From contig CP070843.1 of assembly GCA_020350905.1 (NCBI GenBank), positions 2,093,741-2,101,323 of the forward strand: a stretch of 7,583 nt of DNA, in the 5' to 3' direction. A model generated the notes under the pieces. The model searched no databases, was not told the DNA's origin, and saw nothing but the letters and a program-made list of their open reading frames with translations. Both the position numbers and the translations under genes were made by a program. Shown here one piece after another: positions 1 to 6,063 of the stretch. The DNA comes from Deltaproteobacteria bacterium. Lineage in GTDB: Bacteria > Desulfobacterota > Syntrophobacteria > BM002. How positions within the stretch are numbered: position 1 is the first letter of the stretch; each line of letters begins with the position of its first letter.

Positions 1-1
1 A

Positions 2-1615
2 AAGATCAATCACGCATGGCATCACCGTCTTCCGGACTTTGAGAGGGCAGCCCACGTTAAAGTCCTGGAGCGGGAGCTGATCCCACCCCATGAGAAGGGA
101 GGGAAATATAGATACGAATGCTCAGATGACGAGAGCGACACTTGGGCAAGCCTTTTCGCATATGATGAAACCAACAAATGGCGATTCAAGTTTGCAGACG
201 ATTTAGCTTCCATTAGCTTAGATGATATTTCACTTATACTAGGGGACCTGCGGAACAATTCGGCCTGGCAAGTGTTCGTCAAAAGATTGAGTAAGCAGCC
301 CAAAGCTGTGAGCGAAGAGAGACGGGCTGTACCGAGATGGTGGAAGAAGGCGGCTTTCTCCCTAGCAGCCATCTTGATTGTTGGAGCTGTAACCTGGGCA
401 ATCTGGAGTTCGTATATACGCCCGGTCCCACCAACGGCAGGGCTTGAGTTGCCTGATAAGCCTTCCATTGCGGTGCTGCCCTTTAGCAACTTGAGCGGCG
501 ACCCAAAACAGGAGTATCTAAGCGATGGGATCAGCGAAGAGATCATTTCTGCACTTAGCAGGGTTCCAAAGCTCTTTGTGATTGCTCGAAACTCGACATT
601 CACCTACAAAGGTAAACCCGTAAAGGTACAGCAAGTCAGTGAGGAATTGGGGGTTCAGTATGTTCTGGAGGGGAGTGTTAAAAAGTCTGGGGAAAAGATA
701 CGAATAACAGCTCAGTTGATTGATGCTCTTACTGGACGTCATTTATGGGCGAAACGCTATGACCGAAATCTAGACGACATATTTGCTGTTCAAGATGAGA
801 TCACAAAAAAAATCATTCTGGCTATGCAGATAAAGCTGACGGAGGGCGAGCAAGCCCGAGCAGCTGCGAGTGGCACAAACAACCTTGAGGCCTATCTAAA
901 GTGCTTGCAGATGAAAGAGTACTATAACCAGAGTAATATAGAGACTATGGCTTTGGCAAAGCAATTGGCGGAGGAAGCCATTGCCTTGGATCCAGAGTAT
1001 GCTTGGGCATACTATGCGCTAGCTAGAAACCGCTTATGGTATGTGTGGCACGACAAGAGTAAATCCCCTAAACAGTCTTTGGCCGAGGCCAGGCAGTTGT
1101 TACAAAAAGCTATTGTCCTGGATGAAAATCTTGCTGAAGCACACGGCCTTTTGGGATTTATATATGCTATTGAGAAACAGCATGATAGGGCCTTTGCACA
1201 AGGGAAGAAAGCTGTCGCACTTAATCCCAATTCAGCCATGGCCCATTTATGGCTGGGTAAGGTGCATACTTTTGCTCGCAGGTACGAGGAATCCATTTCG
1301 GAATATAAGATAGCGATACGTCTGAATCCTATTCCGCCGAATCTCTACTTATGGAGTTTAGGATTGTCCTACGGCCTGGCGGGGCAAGACGAGGAGGCAA
1401 TACAATGGTGCGAAAAAGCAGTCGATCAAGCGCCCGATTCTCTAATGGCTCGTATAATGATGACTGCGGCTTATAGTTGGTCAGGACGGGATGAGGAGGC
1501 TCGGGCTGAAGCCGCTGAAGTGCTCAGAATAGATCCCAACTTTTCTCTAGAGAGATTTGCAAAGAAAGCTGGGCCTGATCTGGTTAGAGCACTACGCAAA
1601 GCAGGGCTGAAGTGA
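2..1615 (+). CDS. TolB-like/TPR membrane protein, 5' end outside the window
   Basis: The frame is open from the left edge to a TGA at 1613-1615, giving 537 residues. The GTG at 272 has no Shine-Dalgarno sequence and the frame upstream of it is uninterrupted, so the true start is most likely outside the window. In window numbering, residues 1-105 are a soluble region I cannot assign. Residues about 115-139 form one transmembrane helix (AAILIVGAVTWAIW). Residues about 151-283 are the TolB N-terminal-like domain seen in many cyclase- or winged-helix-linked TPR proteins (PSIAVLPFSNLSGD, YLSDGISEEI, YVLEGSVKKSG, GRHLWAKRYDR). Residues about 294-514 hold roughly six TPR repeats, marked by recurrent LDPEY, LDENL, LNPNS, APDS and IDPNF helix ends. 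By family analogy it is an inner-membrane protein with a TPR scaffold facing the periplasm and a cytoplasmic N-terminal input domain. No cyclase, kinase or winged-helix motif is visible in the part present. The partner is unknown. Confidence 0.9.
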   Translation, partial: KINHAWHHRLPDFERAAHVKVLERELIPPHEKGGKYRYECSDDESDTWASLFAYDETNKWRFKFADDLASISLDDISLILGDLRNNSAWQVFVKRLSKQPKAVSEERRAVPRWWKKAAFSLAAILIVGAVTWAIWSSYIRPVPPTAGLELPDKPSIAVLPFSNLSGDPKQEYLSDGISEEIISALSRVPKLFVIARNSTFTYKGKPVKVQQVSEELGVQYVLEGSVKKSGEKIRITAQLIDALTGRHLWAKRYDRNLDDIFAVQDEITKKIILAMQIKLTEGEQARAAASGTNNLEAYLKCLQMKEYYNQSNIETMALAKQLAEEAIALDPEYAWAYYALARNRLWYVWHDKSKSPKQSLAEARQLLQKAIVLDENLAEAHGLLGFIYAIEKQHDRAFAQGKKAVALNPNSAMAHLWLGKVHTFARRYEESISEYKIAIRLNPIPPNLYLWSLGLSYGLAGQDEEAIQWCEKAVDQAPDSLMARIMMTAAYSWSGRDEEARAEAAEVLRIDPNFSLERFAKKAGPDLVRALRKAGLK

Positions 1616-1973
1616 GACTGAGATCGAGTTATATGCTATTTCCCAGGAGTTCAGTCGGGCTTCATATTACTCCCTTAATTCACACTCTACAGGGTTCAAT
1701 GTGGCACAGAATGTTGTGGGCAGTCAAGTCAATGCGGAAGAAAAAGTTACCACCATCAGCTTAGCCCTGATATGTCATGAAGGAAAAAGGCTGGTTCACG
1801 CGGGCATTTCCGGTCTGTTCGGTTGACTCTGGATAGGCACCTGACCTTGGAGGGCAATTCTGGGATAGCTCAAGGAACGACTTGAGCATGAAAAAGTGGT
1901 TATACCTTGCCTTCCTTCTGTCAGATTGGATACCTTTTTCTCATAACATGTTGGAAAGAGCTTCTTTTGTTTA
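1616..1973. other. Intergenic spacer without a convincing gene
   Basis: No supported gene lies here. A 71-codon frame follows the TPR gene (1611-1826), but it has no ATG and no ribosome binding site and resembles nothing I know. A perfect 7-bp hairpin lies at 1868-1887 (GCTCAAG, loop GAACGA, CTTGAGC) with no T-run on either strand, so it is not a standard intrinsic terminator. Just after it, an ATG at 1888 opens a signal-peptide-like frame (MKKWLYLAFLL) that runs into the palindromic element. It may be the start of a lost exported protein. Confidence 0.5.
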
Positions 1974-2163
1974 CCCTAACGTTGCAAACCTGTGCCGAGG
2001 AAAAACGCGCAAGAGCGCGCCACATGTGGCTGCGCACAGGTTAGGACAGGTCGAGGCGTACTTCACCGTACGTGAAGTCCTGTCCGAGGCGAGCACAGCC
2101 GCAGATGGCGTGCTATCGCGCGAGTTTAGCGGTTTTGGCCGGCACAGGTTTGCAACGTTAGGG
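1974..2163. mobile_element. MITE-like 190-bp palindromic element
   Basis: The ends are perfect 24-bp inverted repeats (1974-1997, beginning CCCTAACGTTGCAAACC, and 2140-2163). The element is flanked on both sides by TTTA (1970-1973 and 2164-2167). The match extends to GTTTAC if bases shared with the repeat ends are counted, which is consistent with a target-site duplication. Inside, the two arms are still partly complementary. The apex is a second stem: GGACAGG (2044-2050) pairs with CCTGTCC (2079-2085), and ACTTCAC (2060-2066) with GTGAAGT (2072-2078), with a 9-nt bulge and a 5-nt loop. No transposase is encoded, so mobility would depend on an enzyme supplied elsewhere. It lies between two convergent genes and abuts the pilZ stop codon. 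It could instead be a REPIN-like repeat or a structured RNA; copy number in the genome would decide. Confidence 0.7.
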
Positions 2164-2164
2164 T

Positions 2165-2497
2165 TTACTCTCTGCTCTTCTCCCGGGATCGTGGAGTGCG
2201 AAGGAACTGCATGAACTGAATGCCCATTCCAATTGGTTTATCGCTGCTGCCGCGAGATTCAAGGTTTGTCCAGGCTACCTTAGCAAGAACAAATTGCATG
2301 CTGCCGGAGGGGTTCTCATAGGTCAGCAATACCTTTTCATCTGGAGGTGGAGGCTTCTCGCAACGGATGAAAGCACCTCCCAAACTCATATCGTCTGTTT
2401 CCCCTTTCATTGACCCATCAGCAGCAAGTATATGAATAGGCCATCTGATTTGGAACCTTTGATCTATGCGTCGTTCTCTAACGCTCATCTGTCTCAT
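2165..2497 (-). CDS. Single-domain PilZ protein (c-di-GMP receptor)
   Basis: The product is 110 residues, almost entirely one PilZ domain. Both parts of the c-di-GMP binding signature are present: RxxxR at residues 10-14 (RRIDQRF) and DxSxxG at 36-41 (DMSLGG), followed by a beta-barrel pattern ending in GMGIQFM near residue 93. It should therefore be able to bind the messenger. Such stand-alone domains act as cytoplasmic adaptors for motility, secretion or polysaccharide machinery, and the partner is not visible here. I chose the ATG at 2497 because GGGAGA (2504-2509) lies six bases before it. The in-frame GTG at 2518 would fall upstream of the start site predicted from the sigma-54-like promoter. 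The TAA stop overlaps the direct repeat flanking the palindromic element. The highly charged tail (RTPRSREKSRE) lies next to that insertion and may be original or altered. Confidence 0.9.
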   Translation of the reverse strand: MRQMSVRERRIDQRFQIRWPIHILAADGSMKGETDDMSLGGAFIRCEKPPPPDEKVLLTYENPSGSMQFVLAKVAWTNLESRGSSDKPIGMGIQFMQFLRTPRSREKSRE

Positions 2498-2503
2498 TGT
2501 AAC

Positions 2504-2509
2504 TCTCCC
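2504..2509 (-). promoter_or_regulatory. Ribosome binding site deciding the pilZ start
   Basis: On the minus strand GGGAGA is followed by six bases and then the ATG at 2497. The alternative GTG (2518) has no comparable site, so this element fixes the start. Confidence 0.75.
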
Positions 2510-2524
2510 AGTGTTCACAACTCA

Positions 2525-2540
2525 AGCAAAAAATATGCCA
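2525..2540 (-). promoter_or_regulatory. Sigma-54-type promoter for pilZ
   Basis: The minus strand reads TGGCATATTTTTTGCT, against the RpoN consensus TGGCACGN4TTGCW. The invariant GG (2538-2539) and GC (2526-2527) are separated by the required 10 bases. Only the sixth and seventh consensus positions differ. The predicted transcript would begin near 2514, placing the GGGAGA site and the ATG at 2497 in a short leader. An enhancer-binding activator would be required; I could not identify its site upstream. Confidence 0.65.
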
Positions 2541-2794
2541 TCTTTTTAGTAGGAATTAAGGTGCTAAAAATGCAGGATATATTCTAAAAAGGCAGTGGCA
2601 GTATGCGGAAAGGAGGTATACAAAAATATATTTCTCTGATGAGATATGTGAACCCACCTCAATTAAAGCAAAAGATAGATCCCTTAATCGCCACTTTCGG
2701 CTCTGGAGAGCTCAGCAGTAAATAGTGGGACGGGGCATAAGGGCGTGACTGTAAATTAAAGTATCGAAATTTCCACCACCAAAGGGTGCACTAA

Positions 2795-3640
2795 CTATGT
2801 TCCGGCCACCGACCTTCCGACCGTATTTACGACTGGCGACGCGTTCAGATCAAAAGGATTAGTACGCATGGCAAGAGAGAACAGATAGGGATAAGAATCC
2901 TTCAAATGCCTCATGTAATCCAACCATTGAAGAGCAAGCAGTCTGTATGCCCTTTTTATGTCGCCAGCCAGATGCTTCTTGTCAGACTCTGGAAGTTGAC
3001 TTATATCATTGCGGAGGAGTAACTCATCTCTGAAATGAAAAACTGCCCTGATGGTCTCAGTGAAAGACTCGCGTTCCAGCATAGCCGGATTTTCTAGGAT
3101 TCGCAGCAAAAGATCCACTTTGCCACTAAAGAATGTTTTTAGTTCCTCCTGCGGAACCTTTTCAATGTCTATATTGTATTTGTAATTTTTAAGAAACCGA
3201 CTCACTTTGAGGAAGTCCGCAACTGACCAGTCATTGGTTACAACGAGTTCTTTTCTCAAACTAGCGGCCTGAGGATCCGATTCAACAAAGTATGTTAGCA
3301 GCCTGTTTCCTATTTCGCTGAAGAAAAGGCTAGCTACCATATTCAGTTTCTCAATCCTTGCCTTTTTCTCCCTCCTATTGAGCATTATCTCAGTTGCATT
3401 GGCCACTACACCCAGGAAGGTTCCTACGCCAGTTATTATGAGGACAACGGCAAGTATCTTGCCTGCTAGGGTGGCAGGATGTATGTCCCCGTAGCCTACC
3501 GTGGCGACCGTTACAATAGTGAAGTAAAGGGCATCCGCCAGAGAAAGATCCTCTATTACCATTAAACCCAATATCCCGAGCACAACTACAACCACAAGAA
3601 CTATTAAGAATACTCTTAAGCGAAATTTCAATGCTTCCAT
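2795..3640 (-). CDS. Two-transmembrane potassium channel with a helical cytoplasmic tail
   Basis: The protein has 281 residues. Helix 1 is at about 9-29. A pore helix then leads into the canonical selectivity filter TVGYGD at 47-52, and helix 2 lies at about 61-81 with glycines that could act as the gating hinge. This is the Ion_trans_2 (KcsA/MthK-like) pore, which assembles as an inner-membrane tetramer conducting K+. The remaining 200 residues are predicted mostly helical and charged, and I see no Rossmann GxGxxG motif, so the usual RCK/TrkA-N regulatory domain is absent. What gates it is unknown. AAGGTGAT about ten bases before the ATG is an acceptable ribosome binding site. The gene starts 49 bp after the mlaD-like stop on the same strand with no terminator visible between, so co-transcription is likely. 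The tail is an unassigned domain that may bind a ligand or a partner. Confidence 0.9.
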   Translation of the reverse strand: MEALKFRLRVFLIVLVVVVVLGILGLMVIEDLSLADALYFTIVTVATVGYGDIHPATLAGKILAVVLIITGVGTFLGVVANATEIMLNRREKKARIEKLNMVASLFFSEIGNRLLTYFVESDPQAASLRKELVVTNDWSVADFLKVSRFLKNYKYNIDIEKVPQEELKTFFSGKVDLLLRILENPAMLERESFTETIRAVFHFRDELLLRNDISQLPESDKKHLAGDIKRAYRLLALQWLDYMRHLKDSYPYLFSLAMRTNPFDLNASPVVNTVGRSVAGT

Positions 3641-3689
3641 TTGTCTAATATCACCTTATCTGCAATGAAAAGTCAGAAATGTTCGAGCA

Positions 3690-4556
3690 CTATCCGCGCT
3701 TGCCAAAGAGCACAGCCTCTGGGTGGCGTTCGAGATAATCGGTTAGGGCACGGATGGAACGAGCTGCAGCGGACAACTCACGGAGCGTTTCAGTTAGTAC
3801 GTAACCGAGATCTGAATTCCCCTCTGCGGTGTTTTCTAGAGATGTGAACGTCTTTTCGGCTTGTCTAAAGGCAGCACGAACCGCTGTGGAGGCGTCCTCT
3901 ATGTTCGTTGCCAACGGCACGATCTGATTATCGACATTTCGCACCAACTCCTGTGCCTCCCTCACGGCTACCTCAATGCTGGATGCCAGCGGCACGACCC
4001 GCTTATCGACATTTCGCATCAGTATCCCGGCGTCGTTCAGAGTTTTGCCCAGGGAACGAATGACTTCCATAAGTTCCGGAGACCGCACCAAGAGATCGAC
4101 TCCTTCTGCGGCAAGCAGCGTTTGGTTTACGAGTTTGTCGAGCCGAAGCTTCTCGATAGTCGGTTCTGTCTCAGTAATGGTTGCACCCGGTTGGAGGGCT
4201 TTGCCATAGTTCCCTGCGTCGATTTTAACGAACTTCTCGCCAATCAAGCCAGCCGTAATGATCGCGGCGGTAGCATCCTCCAAGACCTTTATGTCTTTTC
4301 TAATCTTTAATTCCACCACCGCCGCTTGGTCCTCTTGGTTTATGGTGAGTTGTTCCACCTCTCCAATCTTAATCCCCATCATTTCTACACCGCTGCCCAC
4401 TCGCAAGCCGGACACGGAGGTGAACCGCGCAAAGAGTGAGTAGGTGTCGTCGCCGATAATCGAAACCTCACCAATTTTCACGATCATATATCCAACGAAT
4501 AGAAGACCTATGATCACAAAAATGCCGACTGTTGCTTGCATAGTATGCTTTTTCAT
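3690..4556 (-). CDS. mlaD: MlaD/MCE-family lipid-transport protein
   Basis: The protein has 288 residues. It has an uncleaved N-terminal membrane helix (8-28) followed by an MCE domain (about 38-115) with the family features SVSGLRVGSGVEMMGIKIGEV and TAGLIGEKFVKID. MCE proteins form periplasmic rings anchored to the inner membrane and carry phospholipids between the membranes, normally with an MlaE-type permease and MlaF-type ATPase. Neither is in the window, so the gene is isolated from its usual operon here. Residues about 140-288 form a helical tail carrying two copies of a 25-residue unit (RNVDxxxVPLAxxIE at 181-195 and 206-220). The tail ends YLERHPEAVLFGKRG, typical of larger MCE proteins. 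GGAGG lies ten bases before the ATG, an acceptable spacing. The symbol denotes family; the exact paralogue (MlaD or another MCE protein) cannot be settled. Confidence 0.88.
   Translation of the reverse strand: MKKHTMQATVGIFVIIGLLFVGYMIVKIGEVSIIGDDTYSLFARFTSVSGLRVGSGVEMMGIKIGEVEQLTINQEDQAAVVELKIRKDIKVLEDATAAIITAGLIGEKFVKIDAGNYGKALQPGATITETEPTIEKLRLDKLVNQTLLAAEGVDLLVRSPELMEVIRSLGKTLNDAGILMRNVDKRVVPLASSIEVAVREAQELVRNVDNQIVPLATNIEDASTAVRAAFRQAEKTFTSLENTAEGNSDLGYVLTETLRELSAAARSIRALTDYLERHPEAVLFGKRG
3930..4020 (-). repeat. 75-bp internal duplication in the mlaD-like gene
   Basis: A 16-bp stretch, TTATCGACATTTCGCA, occurs at about 3929-3944 and 4004-4019, exactly 75 bp apart. It encodes the two RNVD segments of the helical tail. 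The conserved 25-residue period suggests an internal tandem duplication in a coiled, tunnel-forming region. Confidence 0.7.
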
Positions 4557-4632
4557 TGCGTTTCGCCCTCCACTTCCTGCGCTGAAACCCTTTGACTGTT
4601 GTTTGTGATTCTTCCAGTTTGCCCCTACCTTA

Positions 4633-4666
4633 ATACTAGAGCTTACATAACTTCAACTCTTAGTAT
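4633..4666. promoter_or_regulatory. Dyad upstream of the mlaD-like gene
   Basis: ATACTAGAG (4633-4641) and CTCTTAGTAT (4657-4666) are inverted copies apart from one bulged base, separated by 15 bases. They lie about 80-110 bp upstream of the mlaD-like start on the minus strand. The site could be a regulator operator or an RNA hairpin in the leader. Suboptimal sigma-70 boxes overlap it (TTGAAG, 15 bases, TATTAA on the minus strand), so I call no promoter. Confidence 0.35.
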
Positions 4667-4688
4667 CAAAAAAAAACACGGAGGATGT

Positions 4689-4723
4689 GGGAAGGCAGAG
4701 AGCAGAGGGCATGGGGCAGAGGG
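4689..4723. repeat. Degenerate purine-rich short tandem repeat
   Basis: The plus strand carries imperfect units of GGCAGAG, GCAGAGGGC, ATGGGGCAGAG and GG, giving a simple-sequence tract with strong purine/pyrimidine strand bias. It lies in the spacer after slp and before the mlaD-like gene, close to a run of nine to ten A residues at about 4668-4676. I see no coding potential. Confidence 0.5.
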
Positions 4724-4779
4724 AAATACAGCTTGCAGCCCTTCGACGCGCTCCGGGCAGGGTTAAGGTAACTCATCAC

Positions 4780-5298
4780 TTACCACGTGGGGTCGTATGG
4801 AAAAAGCCGGGCAGGATAAGGAGGATCCCCGTAGGGATAATATCTTGGTTTATGGTAATAGTATTCAGGCCACAGGTGTATTTCCCTACCCTCGATGTTC
4901 AGGCATTTATTTGGACAGCGTTCATCATCTGCAGTCGTAAGGCCGACAACATTTCCAGCTACAGTAATCTTCCTATCCTTTCTGTAGACCGCAGGATCGA
5001 GAAAACCTTTGTAAAAAACAATAAATCTTCCTTGCGACTTGTCACTAGATTTAGGTTCATTCCGAAATCCCAGAGGCGCCTGCAAGGTTAGAATAATCAT
5101 TTTATCAGCAAGCTTCTCTGTCGCCAAAATGTAGCCGCCTACAATCACAGTCCCGCCCACATAAGAATGTGCTTCCTCCATCAGTGTTTTGAATGCTACG
5201 GCTGGTTCAGCCTCCTGCCTAACCTGGCTGGACATGACCGAACATGAGACCGTGAAGAATAGCATTGACATGATTATCGCAGTTTTAAGCCCGCACAT
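4780..5298 (-). CDS. slp: Slp-family outer-membrane lipoprotein
   Basis: The product has 172 residues. A short signal peptide (MCGLKTAIIMSMLFFTVSC) ends at a lipidation cysteine, Cys19. Serine at the next position favours sorting to the outer membrane. The Slp pattern follows: YVGGTVIVGGYIL (about 46-58), a central LGFRNEP loop, then GRFIVFYKGFLDPAVY and ITVAGNVVG, and IHLWPEYYYH. Enterobacterial Slp is an outer-membrane lipoprotein induced by starvation and acid; the precise biochemical role of the family is unknown. The Tyr/Pro-rich tail (YYYHKPRYYPYGDPPYP) is longer than in the enterobacterial type. The frame stays open upstream to 5418, but the ATG at 5298 is preferred because the signal peptide begins there and the upstream frame is remnant FN3 sequence. 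The ribosome binding site is weak (GGTGGAAAA). The gene lies directly downstream of the decayed FN3 lipoprotein on the same strand. Confidence 0.85.
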   Translation of the reverse strand: MCGLKTAIIMSMLFFTVSCSVMSSQVRQEAEPAVAFKTLMEEAHSYVGGTVIVGGYILATEKLADKMIILTLQAPLGFRNEPKSSDKSQGRFIVFYKGFLDPAVYRKDRKITVAGNVVGLTTADDERCPNKCLNIEGREIHLWPEYYYHKPRYYPYGDPPYPARLFPYDPTW

Positions 5299-5636
5299 TA
5301 TTACTTTTCCACCGACAAAGCTGTCCCATAACAAGAGAGCCTTGGTACCATCTCGGCACGTTAAGTTGTGAGCTAAATCTTGGGTCATTTGGATTCTTGA
5401 GTCTGCCAAGCGGCACAACTATCGGTGAATCATTCTGCAAGCCCTTTACCGTCATAAGGCGGGCCTGAAAAACGTGTCTTGTAATGAATCTTATAACCAG
5501 CAAGGTCTAGAGAAGTGACGGATTCCCATTCAAATGTCACTTTTATTCTGCTACTTTGGCAGGAAACCAGCAGAAATATGAAAACCACAACGATTGTCCA
5601 ACCATATAGAGATAGATTTTTGGATGTACTATACAT
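5299..5636 (-). pseudogene. Frameshifted lipoprotein with a fibronectin type III-like domain
   Basis: The first frame (5430-5636) encodes a lipoprotein signal peptide (MYSTSKNLSLYGWTIVVVF, then IFLLVSC lipobox) and the first half of an FN3-like domain (VTFEWESVTSLDLAGYKIHY, then FSGPPYDGKGLAE), then a stop. The next frame continues as NDSPIVVPLGRLKNPNDPRF. A third frame then reads LTCRDGTKALLLWDSF, resembling the L-T-x-L-x-DGT strand pattern of FN3 domains. Ordered domain pieces in three frames imply at least two indels, one near 5430-5437 and one near 5375-5390. The end of the domain seems missing. FN3 lipoproteins usually bind surface partners or polysaccharides. Read as it stands, only a 68-residue truncated lipoprotein would be made. 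The start lies 10 bases after the upstream small gene. Sequencing error remains an alternative to true decay. Confidence 0.6.
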
Positions 5637-5646
5637 CTCTTATGCG

Positions 5647-5820
5647 TTATCTAATAGGCGGATCATTCCTGCCGCCATTCACTGATTTAGGTGTGAGGAA
5701 ACGCCTTAGAAAAGGTTGCCAGGCATATTTTTCATAGACCCTGAAAAAGCTCGTGTAATGCCCACCTAGCCGACTCCATAAATTTAGAGGATGGAGGAAG
5801 TGTTGCAGCCATGCTCTCAT
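5647..5820 (-). CDS. Small hypothetical protein, 57 residues
   Basis: I do not recognise this with certainty. From the ATG at 5820, preceded by GGTGA at a 5-base spacing, it encodes a basic, aromatic-rich peptide with the core HPLNLWSRLGG and FFRVYEKYAWQPFLRRFL, then a polar tail. The clustered Trp/Phe/Tyr and Arg/Lys residues suggest an amphipathic, membrane-surface or nucleic-acid-associated peptide. The stop is 10 bases before the decayed FN3 lipoprotein start on the same strand, so the spacing is operon-like. A GTG at 5829 is another possible start. Its residue composition is more protein-like than random sequence, but without homologues the call stays tentative. Confidence 0.4.
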   Translation of the reverse strand: MRAWLQHFLHPLNLWSRLGGHYTSFFRVYEKYAWQPFLRRFLTPKSVNGGRNDPPIR

Positions 5821-5922
5821 GACATTCACCAGTGCGCACCCGATCAGTCGATTGAAAATGGAGTCTCTGAGGCAAGTTCTATCTCTTCAAAAAACAGACA
5901 AAGTATGCTAGCTCAGACGATC

Positions 5923-6063
5923 TCATTTCTCTTTGTATTTTTGGGTAAGTCCTTCTCGTACTAGTAGCATCCGTTTTTTTAGTAGCCGCCTCCTCCGCCA
6001 GTACTCGTACGTCATGCCGAGTGTGAACACCAGCGGTAAATACATAATATGGACCTGCATCAT
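5923..6063 (-). CDS. Possible small single-span membrane protein, 46 residues
   Basis: Two adjacent ATGs (6063 and 6060) open a 46-codon frame. It starts with a hydrophobic segment (VHIMYLPLVFTLGM), followed by a strongly basic stretch (YEYWRRRRLLKKRMLL) and a charged tail ending KYKEK. That arrangement fits a one-helix inner-membrane peptide with a cytoplasmic basic tail. GGGGGTGC just before the ATG could serve as a ribosome binding site but is poorly spaced for the first ATG. It heads the minus-strand group of small genes leading to slp. An opposite-strand frame also overlaps this region, so it may not be expressed. Confidence 0.35.
   Translation of the reverse strand: MMQVHIMYLPLVFTLGMTYEYWRRRRLLKKRMLLVREGLTQKYKEK

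Noticed and set aside
272..274. GTG as the start of the TolB-like/TPR gene
   Set aside because: There is no ribosome binding site before it and the frame is open all the way to the left edge, so the gene very likely begins outside the window.
1700..1720. Plus-strand TGGCACAGAATGTTG as a sigma-54 promoter
   Set aside because: Ten bases after GG the sequence is TG, not GC, and no gene follows.
1611..1826. 71-codon plus-strand frame after the TPR gene
   Set aside because: It has no ATG, no ribosome binding site and no recognisable motif; a frame of this length is expected by chance in a few percent of trials per frame.
1868..1887. Hairpin as terminator of the TPR gene
   Set aside because: A perfect 7-bp stem but no T-run on either strand, and it lies 250 bp beyond the stop codon.
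2603..2725. 40-codon plus-strand frame (MRKGGIQKYISLMRYVN...)
   Set aside because: The ribosome binding site before its ATG is weak, the good AAAGGAGGT lies inside it, and nothing in the product is recognisable.
5299..5418. Longer slp start at 5418
   Set aside because: It would put 40 residues of FN3 remnant before the signal peptide; a lipoprotein signal must be N-terminal.
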